Shown one piece after another: positions 43,755 to 53,663 of a stretch of DNA of 64,000 nucleotides. The DNA comes from Paenibacillus marchantiophytorum. GTDB lineage: Bacteria > Bacillota > Bacilli > Paenibacillales > NBRC-103111. The stretch covers positions 62,001 to 126,000 of the forward strand of contig NZ_BMHE01000012.1 in the NCBI RefSeq assembly GCF_014640555.1. Reading direction: 5' to 3'. Under the pieces are notes generated by a model that was given only the letters and a program-made list of their open reading frames with translations, searched no databases and was not told the DNA's origin. Position 1 is the stretch's first letter, and every line of letters starts with the position of its first letter. The position numbers were made by a program, and so were the translations under genes.

Positions 43755-44350
43755 GAAAAGCCCAGCCTACGGCTAGGTCATCCAGTCCATGCACCTTGAG
43801 GCAAACCCAAGCCCCCTAACGAACTCAACACCCTTTATTCGGTCAAAATCGCTCATTCTGAAATTCGAATGAATCCCTGATGCCCTATTTCAAGCAAATG
43901 ATCACCTTTCCGCCTAAAATTTGCACGATAGCGTTAATCCAGTTCATTATATCGCCAAAGTAGCCATTTTCCGGTCTATAAGCATCCTACAGTTCATTAG
44001 ATGTTTTCAGCAATATAGCGGATCCTAGTCCTCTTTGGACTGTGCAATGACAGAGAGCGTCGTGTGAAAAGGAACTATGATCCGCTAAACGGAGGGAACT
44101 GGGGTAAACGCAGCATGAAAGAGAACTGAGATACGCAATTTAAGTGGAACCTGCTAATTCCAACCGGGAAATGGTGAAATAGAGGATCATAGTTCCTTTT
44201 GAAGCGGAATATAGCGGTTTTCAGAATTATAGCGCACTGTAGTTCCCTCAAACTCGCTATCCTGACACATTTCACTATTATCGCGGCTTAACGTTCCCTT
44301 AGCTCCGCGCGATAGCTAGGCTAGAGGATCTCATTCTGGCATCGAATTAC
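43755..44350. repeat. Repeat-rich intergenic region after the LysM-GH18 gene
   Basis: No convincing gene. 43949-44003 (core ATCGCCAAAGTAGCCATTTT then TATAAGCATC and TACAGTTCATTAGA) is ~90% identical to the reverse complement of 11513-11568, and is itself flanked by AGTTCATTA repeats. Further on, variants of the 11.3-kb motif recur: ATAGCGGATCCTAGTCC (44015), GGAACTATGATCCGCTA (44071), GATCATAGTTCC (44186) and ATAGCGCACTGTAGTTCCCTC (44229). Confidence 0.7.
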
Positions 44351-44549
44351 TCCATCGTGCTGGGATGGCCTACAACCCAATCCTGGCAACTGGCGTCAAT
44401 CTCCAACATTGAAATTCTGGGCAAGCTTCACCCACCCCAATCATCGACATGTCTCTTAAACCTTCGTCGTTTGTCAAGATGCCCTGTCTATGGTTGACTT
44501 GACATACGTCCTCAGACAAGCCCCGGCTCCACTCTTCCGCTTCTCCGCA

Positions 44550-44762
44550 TGAATACGTCGTGCAGAAAACGTCCCTACACAGATAGGGCACCACCTTAAG
44601 ATCGTGGCACCCTTCACATGCGAGCAGCTTGAACCCTTAATTCGGGTCTCCACAATCTCGAAATTTTTGGATTTCTTTCAGCACTATGGGACGTATCTTT
44701 TTGCCATGCTTGCTTATAAAGGCTTGCCATTGCCGATTCTCATCAAAGAAAAGTCGGTGTAA
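44550..44762 (+). pseudogene. Unassigned open frame, possible gene remnant
   Basis: Between stops at 44550 and 44760 the plus strand reads a protein-like stretch: AENVPTQIGHHLKIVAPF, EQLEPLIRVSTISKFLDFFQ, then YLFAMLAYKGLPLPILIKEK. No start with a ribosome site. On the opposite strand 44370-44594 is also open, with seven cysteines in 74 residues. Neither is recognised. A decayed gene 3' end is possible, but composition alone cannot decide. Confidence 0.2.
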
Positions 44763-44786
44763 GATGTCCTGTTTCCCTTATACTTT

Positions 44787-46526
44787 CTATTCGACACGGA
44801 ATCGACCAACCGCCTGCTGAAGCTGCTCGGCCATATCGAACAAACTCTTGGAGGAGAAGGAAATTTCCTCCATCATCGCCAATTGCTCTTCGTTGGCCGC
44901 AGCCGAATCTTGACTGGAAGACGCTCCCTTCTGTGCAGATACAGTCACGTTTTCCATAAAGGCAACGACTTCATCGCTGCGGGTCGCCACATGCGTGATC
45001 GCCGCACCCACCACTTCGACCTTTCTTGAAACGCCGCTGAAAGCATCCTTCATGAAGACCAGTGAGTCATTCACCTGCGAAGAGGCGGCTACGCCATCTT
45101 CCGTCAGCTTCATCCCTTGCTTCATGACACTATCAACGTCTCTGGCTTTCCGCTCGATCTCATGCAGAAGAATAGCGATTTGTTTCGCTGCTTCGTTGGT
45201 TTGTCCAGACAGCTTGCGGACCTCACCTGCTACGATATTGAACCCTCTACCGCTATCCCCCGCCCTGGCTGCTTCAATGGCAGCATTCAGTGCAAGCAGA
45301 TTCGTCTGCTCTGCGATCTCCGCGATTACCCCTGTAATCGAGCTGATTTGTCCACAGCTGTAACGAAGTTCATCCACGATCGTCCCAGCCGCTGAGACTT
45401 GATTGAATACAAGACCGATTCGTTCCTTCATCGTCTGAACGGATTCCATGCCGGCGTGGGAACTATCCGTCGCCTCCTCTGCCAGCTGCGCCATATGGAG
45501 GCTGTCCCCGTGAATGACCGCTAATTCCCCCTTCATAGCCTGGATGGTCGTTAGCGTCTCCGTTACTATAGCTACTTGCTTTTGTATGCTATGAGACAGC
45601 ACATCGGTCGATACCGCTATCGTCTCCGCCGCCAGCTTGCTTTGCTCCGCATTCCCGGCAAACTGTTCCGCTTGCTGAGCTAGCACATGCGCTCCCCGCT
45701 GCACATCTCCAATGAAGGCCCGCAGGCTGAACAGCATCGCCTGGAAAGATCGATGGAGCATGCCGACTTCATCCTTGGCAAGATCGTGCGTCGCCTGCTG
45801 GGACAGATTGCCTGTCTCGGCTTCGGCCATGAGCACTTGCATTGCCCTCAGCGGCTTAACTATCAGCGATGCTATCCATCTGCCGAAAAAGTAAAAGACA
45901 ACAATGGCCGCAAGCGACGAGAGGATCAAAGTCCAAATCAAACGGTTGTATTGCGAAATTCGCTCTTTATTCAGCGCTCCCGAGGTTTCCAGACGATCCT
46001 GCTGCAAACTTTCAATATAACCGCTGATGTCCTCCATCGTACTTTTTATATGAGTCTTATAATACTGGTAGGCCTCTTTATCCTGCCCGGCTGCTGATAA
46101 ACTCTTCACTTTTTTCTGATCTTCCTCATAACTGAGCAACGCTTTTTTCAGCTTGGACATCCATAGCTCGCCTACAGGCTCACCACCTAACGACTTTTCA
46201 TAATCATCCAGCTGCAGATTCGTCTGGCTGCGGATTTTGCTCATTTCATTATCCAACACTTCCTTGTAGTGGGGGTCCGGTGCCAGCATATATTCCAATA
46301 ATCGATCATTCATCGTATGTACATTGCTCTCTGCTTTATTGATCCAAGTCGTAGGCAAATAATCATCTTCATACATCTTTTCCGCATTATGATCCATATC
46401 CCGTAGAAAAAAGAAGCTGGTCGCCGTTAAGAGCACAAGAAAAATAACCGCCACGACATTTAGGGTCAATATTTTATGGCTTATCCTCATATCTGCTGCT
46501 AGCCTGTTAACCTGAAATACTCTCAT
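44787..46526 (-). CDS. Methyl-accepting chemotaxis protein (4HB-HAMP type)
   Basis: 579 residues. Membrane helix ~20-42, extracellular four-helix-bundle sensor ~45-195, second helix ~200-222, HAMP ~222-275, then the long signalling coiled coil with the hairpin [38 protein letters not shown]. Ends FRVE without a CheR-tether pentapeptide. ATG 46526 behind GGGAGAGGGAG. Reports to CheA/CheW; ligand unknown. No chemotaxis operon nearby. Confidence 0.93.
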   Translation of the reverse strand: MRVFQVNRLAADMRISHKILTLNVVAVIFLVLLTATSFFFLRDMDHNAEKMYEDDYLPTTWINKAESNVHTMNDRLLEYMLAPDPHYKEVLDNEMSKIRSQTNLQLDDYEKSLGGEPVGELWMSKLKKALLSYEEDQKKVKSLSAAGQDKEAYQYYKTHIKSTMEDISGYIESLQQDRLETSGALNKERISQYNRLIWTLILSSLAAIVVFYFFGRWIASLIVKPLRAMQVLMAEAETGNLSQQATHDLAKDEVGMLHRSFQAMLFSLRAFIGDVQRGAHVLAQQAEQFAGNAEQSKLAAETIAVSTDVLSHSIQKQVAIVTETLTTIQAMKGELAVIHGDSLHMAQLAEEATDSSHAGMESVQTMKERIGLVFNQVSAAGTIVDELRYSCGQISSITGVIAEIAEQTNLLALNAAIEAARAGDSGRGFNIVAGEVRKLSGQTNEAAKQIAILLHEIERKARDVDSVMKQGMKLTEDGVAASSQVNDSLVFMKDAFSGVSRKVEVVGAAITHVATRSDEVVAFMENVTVSAQKGASSSQDSAAANEEQLAMMEEISFSSKSLFDMAEQLQQAVGRFRVE

Positions 46527-46817
46527 TATTTTTCTCCCTCTCCCTCTCTATATAAAAACCTACCAGATAGGTCAACTATAACAGAGTTTTGTAAAGAACG
46601 GATTAAACGCAAGTTAATTAAGTTTTTTTTATTTGTTTTTATTGTGTTAAGTTTCTTTTTTTCAACGTCGCATTTACCTATTCTTAACTCGTTAAATGCA
46701 GTGATTTCTTATGGTATCTATTCATTTTCAGCCCTTGCAAACCGATAAATATAAATAACTGTTCCAAATTTTTCATTTTTAATTACTTAATAAAGGAACA
46801 ACAGGAGGTAACAAAGC
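46527..46817. other. AT-rich divergent intergenic region
   Basis: 290 bases between the chemoreceptor and the Ig-repeat protein. Contains long T-runs (46622-46662) and a possible leader of the + gene. No hairpin, gene or clear promoter pair could be assigned. Confidence 0.4.
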
Positions 46818-49421
46818 GTGAAGTCGAAGTCTAGATATAGTAAGTGGTTTTCGATGCTCATCATTTTCGCCCTAGCGAGTCAAACTTTATTTACAGGAAT
46901 TGCATTGGCTGCTGAATCAATTTCCAAACTTGTCCTGAATAAGAACGAGCTTGCCTTGCAAGTTGGAGATACTGCGAATTTAACGGCAACCGCTATTTTC
47001 GTAAGTGGATCTACAGAGAATGCTACCGTCAAAACGGACTGGAATTCCGGTACGGCAGACGTAGCTTCCGTCTATGCAGGCGTTGTAACAGCTAAGAAAG
47101 AAGGTACAGCAGTCATTACTGCTACGTATATGGGCAAAACCGAGATTGTTAACGTTACGGTTAGCAAGAAGGTCAAGTCATTAACTAAAAACAAGTCCTC
47201 TCTGGACCTCCGTTTGAATGCAAGTGATCAACTTATCATTACCGCTTATTATGATGACGGCTCATCCGAGATTGTAACGAGCAAGGCCGATTACACGGTA
47301 GATGCAAGCTCTATTGTTACTGTAACGAACGGGTTAGTGAAAGGACAGAATCCCGGCAGCGCAACTGTGACAATCAAGTATATGAATCAAACGTTGACAT
47401 TGCCTGTTGATGTTGAAGTAGTAAGACGTATTGATGCTGAGAAACCAGAAGTCTCCTTGCTGTTGAATGGGACAGAGAAAATTAAACTGATAGCCACCTA
47501 CCCAGACGGCACTATCGACGAGGATATCTCCGAGAAAGCTGTATGGACCACAGACAAACCGAGCGTAGCTGACGCGATCAAAGGCACAGTGAAAGGTTAC
47601 AGTGTAGGAACGGCTACCTTAACGGCTACGTATGGCACGAAGTCCACAACCATCAAAGTAGATGTGGACAGTACGCTTAAAATCGATTTAAACAAGAAAA
47701 ATCTATTAATGAAGAAAAATACGACAGATGTGCTGAAGTTGACAGCGACTTATGCTAACGGAAGCACAGATGATTTTACAGACCGTGCCGAATGGGCTTC
47801 CAGTGATGCGGACATCGTGCAGGTGACCAAAGGAAAGATTTCGGCAATAGCTACCGGGGAAGCAACTATTTATGCCAAATATGGCGAGAAAGTCGTGACA
47901 GCCACCATTGACGTAGAAGTTCCACGCCGACTTGTTGTTAATACAGATCTTATATCTCTCAAAGTGGGTGATTCCCAAACGCTTATTCTGACCGCTACTT
48001 ATGCGGATGGAACAACTGGCCCAGTGGCAGACAGCGCAGTTTGGACTGTAGATGATGATGCCGTTGCCTTTGTTAGTAAAGGAAAAGTCACTACGTATAA
48101 ATCCGGTATTGCTACAATTACCGCAACCTACGGCGGCAAAACAACGACAACCAAAGTTGAAGTCGATATCCCGACGATTATTAAGCCCAGCAAGAAAATC
48201 GTAAATTTACAAATTGGCGGGTCTGAATCCATTGTTCTGATGGCCGATTTCAAAGATGGCCGTGGATCTGTTGATGTCACTTCCAAGGCGGAGTGGTCAA
48301 CAAGCTCCAAAGATATCGCTGAAGCTCGCTCCGGAGCAATTTCCGGTTTAGCGACAGGCGCAGCAACCATCACAGCCAAATATGGCACTCGTACAGCAGT
48401 CATTCAAGTATCTGTTGGTGTTCTCAAAAGCTTAACAGTCAACCAAGAAAAACTGGTGATGAAAAAAGGCGATGCGGTTACATTAAAAGCAACTGCCCTA
48501 TACACCGATGAGACAACGAAAGATGTAACTTCCGATGTTATCTGGACAAGCAGCAATGTCAAAGCGGCTACAGTTGATGCCGGCAAAGTGAAAGCAATCG
48601 CTTCGGGCGAAACTACGCTGACAGCTCAACTAGATAACAAAACAGTTACCATTCCTGTTCAGGTTGATATGGCCAGTGATCTTTCAGCAAATGTAACATC
48701 GCTAGTATTCGACCTTAACGAAACGAGAAGCATTACACTAACCGCTACAGACTTAGACGGCGCTACGCGTTCAGTCACGAATGAGGCGGAATGGAAAACG
48801 AGCAACAGTGCAATTGCCTCCGTTTCCAAAGGGGTTGTAACATCCGTTTCTCGCGGGAAAGCAACCATCACAGCTGTCTATGGCGGCAAAACGGTTACGA
48901 TTCCGGTAGAAATCGGTGTGATTCAAGCACTTGTGGCTGATAAATCTTTCTTCGTTACCAAAAGCGGGGATCAAGTCCAACTGAAGCTGACAGCGACATT
49001 GGCCGATGGGACCATTAAAGATGTCACCTCCACGGCTACATGGAAAGTGTCTTCTTACAAATTAGGGACTGTTGTGAACGGACTATTCACCGCAACAGCA
49101 TCTGGCAAAACGACCATTACTGGATCGTTTGGCGGTAAAACAATCGCTATTCCTGTAGAGATCGATTCCCTGAAATATTTGAAAACGGATGTCGTCAAAG
49201 TTGAGCTTCAAGAAGGCAAAACAGCTAAAATTGAAGCTATAGCCACTTACACAGACGGATCGGAAGAAGAGGTCACCAAGCCAGCGCTTTGGACCTCTTC
49301 CAACATTATGATTGCTGATGTGAAAGATGGCGTTATCCGCGCAACCGGTAAAGGGTCCGCCCGCATTACGGTCACCTACTCCAACATGAGAACAACCGTT
49401 CAGGTAACGGTTACGAAATAA
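46818..49421 (+). CDS. Secreted protein of ten tandem BIG2-type Ig-like domains
   Basis: 867 residues, start GTG 46818 behind AGGAGGT. Signal peptide 1-33 (basic KSKSRYSKW, hydrophobic core, cleavage near ALA-AES). The rest is ten consecutive ~83-residue repeats, each with a L.VGD...L.ATA.Y.DG...DVT..A.W.SS....A.V..G.V.A...G.ATITA.YGGK...V.V pattern. There is no SLH, LPXTG, LysM or membrane anchor at the end, so it is released or held by partners. Probably a cell-surface or matrix adhesin-like rod. Repeats differ enough at DNA level that no recent amplification is evident. Confidence 0.88.
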   Translation: MKSKSRYSKWFSMLIIFALASQTLFTGIALAAESISKLVLNKNELALQVGDTANLTATAIFVSGSTENATVKTDWNSGTADVASVYAGVVTAKKEGTAVITATYMGKTEIVNVTVSKKVKSLTKNKSSLDLRLNASDQLIITAYYDDGSSEIVTSKADYTVDASSIVTVTNGLVKGQNPGSATVTIKYMNQTLTLPVDVEVVRRIDAEKPEVSLLLNGTEKIKLIATYPDGTIDEDISEKAVWTTDKPSVADAIKGTVKGYSVGTATLTATYGTKSTTIKVDVDSTLKIDLNKKNLLMKKNTTDVLKLTATYANGSTDDFTDRAEWASSDADIVQVTKGKISAIATGEATIYAKYGEKVVTATIDVEVPRRLVVNTDLISLKVGDSQTLILTATYADGTTGPVADSAVWTVDDDAVAFVSKGKVTTYKSGIATITATYGGKTTTTKVEVDIPTIIKPSKKIVNLQIGGSESIVLMADFKDGRGSVDVTSKAEWSTSSKDIAEARSGAISGLATGAATITAKYGTRTAVIQVSVGVLKSLTVNQEKLVMKKGDAVTLKATALYTDETTKDVTSDVIWTSSNVKAATVDAGKVKAIASGETTLTAQLDNKTVTIPVQVDMASDLSANVTSLVFDLNETRSITLTATDLDGATRSVTNEAEWKTSNSAIASVSKGVVTSVSRGKATITAVYGGKTVTIPVEIGVIQALVADKSFFVTKSGDQVQLKLTATLADGTIKDVTSTATWKVSSYKLGTVVNGLFTATASGKTTITGSFGGKTIAIPVEIDSLKYLKTDVVKVELQEGKTAKIEAIATYTDGSEEEVTKPALWTSSNIMIADVKDGVIRATGKGSARITVTYSNMRTTVQVTVTK

Positions 49422-49429
49422 GCTCAGCC

Positions 49430-49464
49430 AAACCGTTGTTTCCTTCATGGAAACAACGGTTTTT
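49430..49464 (+). terminator. Terminator of the Ig-repeat gene
   Basis: AAACCGTTGTTTCC / GGAAACAACGGTTT, 14-bp perfect stem with TTTTT. Confidence 0.9.
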
Positions 49465-49578
49465 CTATATATAAGACAGGGATTTCTGCTTCGTGCATAC
49501 AAATTCGTATATAGGGGAATATATCCTTACCTGCATTTACAGAAAACACTATTCATCAAGTGCCTGGAGGTATGGATT

Positions 49579-49977
49579 ATGCTTTCCCGTTCTATGAAGC
49601 TAGCTTTGATTTCTTTTCTATGCATAACGGCCCTTCTGGGGACGCATCAGTATCAGAAGCATTCCCATAACCAGCAAATGATGGCTCAGCCAGCGAATTG
49701 GGAAACGGCCAAACAAGGCTCGCCTACTTTTTTTCAAACCAATCCATTCGGGATGCCAGGTGCAGATGTCAATTGGCAAACAAGGAATAACTTGACTAAC
49801 CATGCTGCGGCTTATGGGCTTACGCCGCCGACGTCATTCAAAGCTTTAAGCGCCCAGAATCAGATCTTGGATACCACTCACAAAAAGGCTTGGTCAGGGT
49901 GGAATTACTTAGGACTGCTCGGTCTACTAGGCATGTTAGGGCTCAGCAGACGCTCGGAATCGCCGCCCTCGGACTAA
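49579..49977 (+). CDS. Small exported protein with glycine-rich WGxxGxxG-like C-terminal helix
   Basis: 132 residues, start ATG 49579 behind CTGGAGG. Membrane or signal helix ~6-22 (LALISFLCITALLG), a polar N/Q-rich middle, then WSGWNYLGLLGLLGMLGLSRRSE at the end. The tryptophan-glycine repeat followed by basic residues resembles the WGxxGxxG sorting-type tails found in Firmicutes. No enzymatic domain. Its position after the Ig-repeat gene, across a terminator, suggests its own promoter. Confidence 0.65.
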   Translation: MLSRSMKLALISFLCITALLGTHQYQKHSHNQQMMAQPANWETAKQGSPTFFQTNPFGMPGADVNWQTRNNLTNHAAAYGLTPPTSFKALSAQNQILDTTHKKAWSGWNYLGLLGLLGMLGLSRRSESPPSD

Positions 49978-49997
49978 ATTCCAAAGTATCGTCACAG

Positions 49998-50033
49998 GAG
50001 CTGCTCCCTTACGGGGGATGGCTCTTTTTTTTA
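49998..50033 (+). terminator. Terminator of the WGxxGxxG-type gene
   Basis: GAGCTGCTCCC / GGGGGATGGCTC stem with mismatches, followed by TTTTTTTT. Confidence 0.75.
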
Positions 50034-50129
50034 TCCTCCGCCAACACTATAAACATTTGTCCATAGACTAGACTTTTGTCTTTAAATGATTTATGATACA
50101 GGTAGGCACTCGATGAAAGGAGCTATTTC

Positions 50130-51230
50130 ATGGATCGTGAACAGCAAATTCTAGCGCTTATCCGTCAAAATCCATTCATTTCCCAGCATGAAATGGCCAA
50201 TATCATCGGGATTTCCCGATCAGCCGTAGCTGGTTACATCGCGGCGTTAACCAAGAAAGGAACGATCCGCGGACGCGCTTATGTCACCTCGGAAGCACGC
50301 ACAATCATGTGTATTGGCGGAGCTAACCTGGATAGCAAGGCTGTAAGCAAAGCGCCAATCCGTTTGGCCTCGTCCAACCCGGTAACCGTGAGCGAATCCT
50401 GCGGCGGTGTCGCGCGCAATATCGCGGAGTCACTCGCTGGGCTTGCTTGCCAAGTCTCTCTTCTCACCGTTGTCGGTGATGACAAAGCCGGACAATGGGT
50501 GTTGGATGCCACACGCCAACGCGGCGTTGACGTTAGTCAAGCCGTTACCCTTCAAGGCGAGAGCACGGGGAGTTACACCGCATTGCTCGATGCCACAGGC
50601 GAGATGTATTTGGCTTTTGCCAACATGGATATTTATGATAAATGCACACCCGCCCTGCTTAGGGACAAATGGCCGCATATGGCCGCCTCAAGGCTGATTA
50701 TTGCCGATACCAATCTACCCGCTGATACATTAGGCGAATTGATTGAGCGCTGCCATCAAGAAGGGGTCACCTTATTCATCGACCCCGTGTCTTCGGAGAA
50801 GGCCAAGAAGCTGCCCCTGCAGCTGCAAGGGGTTAACGCTATATTTCCCAATCTCGAAGAAGCTTATCAATTAGCAGGCATTCCCGTTGGCGAAACTTCC
50901 GATTATCGGAAGCTGGCCGAAGCGATTCGCAAGCGCGGCGTCCAGCATGTCTTCATTACGCTTGGCATTGAAGGCGTGCTGTATGTCGGTGAGGAAGGCG
51001 ACAAGCTCTTCTCGCCCCTTCCGACCAAGGTCGTCGAAGTTACAGGCGCAGGCGATGCCTTCGTCGCAGGTCTAGCCTATGGAATCATGCAGGAGCATTC
51101 TTACATGGATTCTTGCTCCTATGGCTTGGCTGCTTCTCATATTACTTTGCAAACAACGCAGTCCGTCGCTAGCGATTTAACCGAAGATCGGCTCCAACAA
51201 GTCCACAATTCGATAACTAAAGGAGACTAA
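50130..51230 (+). CDS. psuK: Pseudouridine kinase with N-terminal HTH (PfkB family)
   Basis: 366 residues. Residues 1-55 form a winged helix-turn-helix ([35 protein letters not shown]); 58-360 is a PfkB sugar kinase with [22 protein letters not shown] and the catalytic [15 protein letters not shown]. Phosphorylates pseudouridine to pseudouridine 5'-phosphate, the substrate of the next gene, 5 bases downstream. The fused HTH suggests self-regulation. ATG 50130 behind AAAGGAG. Confidence 0.92.
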   Translation: MDREQQILALIRQNPFISQHEMANIIGISRSAVAGYIAALTKKGTIRGRAYVTSEARTIMCIGGANLDSKAVSKAPIRLASSNPVTVSESCGGVARNIAESLAGLACQVSLLTVVGDDKAGQWVLDATRQRGVDVSQAVTLQGESTGSYTALLDATGEMYLAFANMDIYDKCTPALLRDKWPHMAASRLIIADTNLPADTLGELIERCHQEGVTLFIDPVSSEKAKKLPLQLQGVNAIFPNLEEAYQLAGIPVGETSDYRKLAEAIRKRGVQHVFITLGIEGVLYVGEEGDKLFSPLPTKVVEVTGAGDAFVAGLAYGIMQEHSYMDSCSYGLAASHITLQTTQSVASDLTEDRLQQVHNSITKGD

Positions 51231-51235
51231 CCCCT

Positions 51236-52150
51236 ATGCTGAATACATCCTATTTAACTTTCACTGATGAAGTCAAAGAAGCTTTAGCTGCTAATAAACC
51301 GATCGTTGCCCTAGAAACGACAATCATTTCTCACGGCATGCCTTACCCGCAGAATATTGAAATGGCTAGAAAAGTGGAGCAAATTATCCGCGACAATGGC
51401 GCTGTACCAGCAACGATCGGCATCATGGACGGCAAGATCAAGATTGGCTTGAATGAGCAAGAGCTTGAAGCTTTTGCGACGAATGGTCAAGTTGAAAAAG
51501 TCAGCCGCCGCGACTTCGGCTATATCTTGTCCTCCGGCAAGATCGGTGCGACTACGGTAGCAGCCACGATGATTGGCGCAGCGCTTGCGGGCATCGAAGT
51601 GTTCGCAACGGGCGGTATCGGCGGCGTTCACCGTGAAGGTGAAGTATCCATGGACGTCTCCGCCGATTTGACCGAACTGGCCCAGACGAACGTAGCCGTT
51701 GTCTGCGCAGGCGTGAAGTCGATTCTTGATATTGGCCGGACGCTCGAGTATTTGGAAACCCACGGCGTTCCCGTGGTTGGTTACCAAACGAGCGAATTCC
51801 CTTCCTTCTACGCACGCGAAAGCGGCTACGGCGTAGACTTCCGCCTCGATGATGCAGCGGACGTGGCAGCTATGCTCCGCACGAAGTGGGAGCTCGGCAT
51901 CGCCGGCGGCGCCATCATCGCCAACCCGGTTCCCGCGGAATCCGCGATGAACCATCTGGAAATCGAAGGCGTCATTCAGCAAGCGCTGACTGAGGCCAAA
52001 GAGCAAAACGTGACCGGCAAGAAGGTCACGCCATTCCTGCTAGCGCGCATTAAACAGCTGACCGAAGGCCGCAGCCTGGAAACGAACATCGCGCTTGTTT
52101 ATCACAATGCAGAAACCGCAGCGAAGGTTGCGGTTGCGCTCAAGAAATAA
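51236..52150 (+). CDS. psuG: Pseudouridine-5'-phosphate glycosidase
   Basis: 304 residues, standard PsuG (IndA-like). Motifs [83 protein letters not shown] and [10 protein letters not shown]. Cleaves the C-C glycosidic bond to uracil and ribose 5-phosphate. ATG 51236 behind AAAGGAG overlapping the psuK end; the two genes make a complete salvage step. A nucleoside transporter is not present in the window. Confidence 0.95.
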   Translation: MLNTSYLTFTDEVKEALAANKPIVALETTIISHGMPYPQNIEMARKVEQIIRDNGAVPATIGIMDGKIKIGLNEQELEAFATNGQVEKVSRRDFGYILSSGKIGATTVAATMIGAALAGIEVFATGGIGGVHREGEVSMDVSADLTELAQTNVAVVCAGVKSILDIGRTLEYLETHGVPVVGYQTSEFPSFYARESGYGVDFRLDDAADVAAMLRTKWELGIAGGAIIANPVPAESAMNHLEIEGVIQQALTEAKEQNVTGKKVTPFLLARIKQLTEGRSLETNIALVYHNAETAAKVAVALKK

Positions 52151-52155
52151 AGCAA

Positions 52156-52202
52156 AAAGACTGTTAATCACATCCATGCGACGTGATTAACAGTCTTTTT
52201 TT
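52156..52202 (+). terminator. Terminator of psuKG
   Basis: AAAGACTGTTAATCAC / GTGATTAACAGTCTTT, 16-bp perfect stem with a T-run. Confidence 0.9.
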
Positions 52203-52207
52203 GTAAG

Positions 52208-52783
52208 CTATTCACTCACCCAGATCGTCTTCTCGGCGAAAGGCACGCGCTTCGATTTGGGCGCATTCACATCTGGATAGCCGAGGTAGATTAGAGCGAC
52301 AAGTTCCTCCTGGGGGGCGAGGCCGAACGTCTCTTTCATTTTCGCATGAAACATCGGGGCACCTGACCGCCAGATGGCTCCGAGGCCCAAGGCGTGAGCG
52401 GTTAACAACATATTCTGTACCGCAGCATGTGCAGCTCCGTATTCCTCGATAACAGGAATGATTGGCGTTTCTGACGGCGTAACCGCAACTGCGATAACAA
52501 CGGGAGCACGGAACGCTTTCTTCTCGCTGATGCTTTTCAGCTTCGCAAGTTCGTCCTCTGAGAGCGCTGAATCCGCTTCGGCTAACGCCACTGCGGCATA
52601 TCCTTGGCCGAGCAAGCCTCTGCCATCCCCCGTCATGACCCAGAAGCGCCATGGCTCTGTATAGCAATGGTTGGGCGCCCATGTGCCTGCCTCCAGAATT
52701 TCTTCGATCAACGCCTTGTCGATGGGTTCCTGCTTGACCTTCCCAATGCTGCGTCGATCGCGAATCGCTTCTTTCATATCCAT
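52208..52783 (-). CDS. Nitroreductase-family FMN oxidoreductase
   Basis: 191 residues. FMN-binding start MDMKEAIRDRRSIGKVKQEPI, the WAPNHCYTEPWRFWVM segment and the C-terminal GLGAIWRSG...LVALIYLGYPD. Close in pattern to the YdjA/TdsD single-domain nitroreductases. The start is ATG 52783 behind AAGGAGTGG. Reduces nitro or quinone compounds with NAD(P)H; physiological substrate unknown. Confidence 0.9.
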   Translation of the reverse strand: MDMKEAIRDRRSIGKVKQEPIDKALIEEILEAGTWAPNHCYTEPWRFWVMTGDGRGLLGQGYAAVALAEADSALSEDELAKLKSISEKKAFRAPVVIAVAVTPSETPIIPVIEEYGAAHAAVQNMLLTAHALGLGAIWRSGAPMFHAKMKETFGLAPQEELVALIYLGYPDVNAPKSKRVPFAEKTIWVSE

Positions 52784-52853
52784 GATTCTTTCCACTCCTT
52801 CAACTTGATCTTCCTCTATTGTTGCACGACCTATTGCCTTGTGCAAACCTTAC

Positions 52854-53642
52854 TCAAGCCTTATTCGGAATGGAAAGCCATGGACGCTCACTCTGCCAAT
52901 TCACCTCAACCTGTGTCTCAAAAAAGGACGACAAGCCCTCGCTTGTCAGCACATCACGTGAAGCCCCTTTGGCAAACACCTCGCCGCGGCGAATCAACAA
53001 CGATTGATTAAAGACCGGAAGAATTTCTTCAATATGGTGCGTCACGAATAACAAAGTCGGAGCATCTGGGCCTTGAGCCAGCTCATTTATACTCGCCAAC
53101 AAGGCTTCCCGCGATAGAAAATCGAGACCATTCGTCGCCTCATCCAGAATCAATAGCTTGGGCGCAGCCATTAATGCTCTGGCAATCAGCACTTTCTGCT
53201 TCTCCCCTTGCGAGCAGGATTGGTACGTGCGATCGTACAAATGGAAGCAGGACAGGCGCTGCATCAACTGCTTAGCCTGCTCGAAGTCCTCCTCGCTGGG
53301 CTTCTCGTAAAGCCCTATGGAAGCATGCTTGCCGCTGATAACAACATGCTGTGTTTTGTCAGAAGCGTACAGCTTCTCCTGCAGAGAGGAGCTTACCCAT
53401 CCGATCGATTTGCGCAGATCCCTTAAATCTACCGTTCCAAAGGGATGCCCCAATACGGACATATGCCCTTCAGTCGGCCAGATATAGCCATTAATCATAT
53501 TGAGCAGCGTTGTTTTGCCTGAACCATTCAACCCTAGCACAGCCCAGTGCTCTCCGCGGGATACCTGCCAATCGACTTGGTTCAAAATCGTTTTATTTTC
53601 GCGGAACCAAGAGACCTTGTTCATTTCAATTATGGGAAACAT
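52854..53642 (-). CDS. ABC transporter ATP-binding protein (YlmA-like)
   Basis: 262 residues. Walker A GLNGSGKTT, signature CSQGEKQKVLIARAL, Walker B LLILDEATNGLD, His-switch VTHHIEEI. ATG 53642 behind GGAGGG. It resembles the stand-alone YlmA/molybdate-type ATPases; there is no permease or binding-protein partner next to it, and the MFS gene lies 21 bases upstream on the same strand. It may act with a permease elsewhere. Confidence 0.9.
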   Translation of the reverse strand: MFPIIEMNKVSWFRENKTILNQVDWQVSRGEHWAVLGLNGSGKTTLLNMINGYIWPTEGHMSVLGHPFGTVDLRDLRKSIGWVSSSLQEKLYASDKTQHVVISGKHASIGLYEKPSEEDFEQAKQLMQRLSCFHLYDRTYQSCSQGEKQKVLIARALMAAPKLLILDEATNGLDFLSREALLASINELAQGPDAPTLLFVTHHIEEILPVFNQSLLIRRGEVFAKGASRDVLTSEGLSSFFETQVEVNWQSERPWLSIPNKA

Positions 53643-53663
53643 AGCGGTTCCCTCCTTCGCATA

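Noticed and set aside
46914..49421. Recent DNA tandem repeat inside the Ig-repeat gene
   Set aside because: The ten protein repeats share a pattern but little nucleotide identity, so this is an old domain array, not a DNA satellite.
51311..52006. Minus-strand open frame of 231 codons
   Set aside because: Antisense to psuG, which is full length and conserved.
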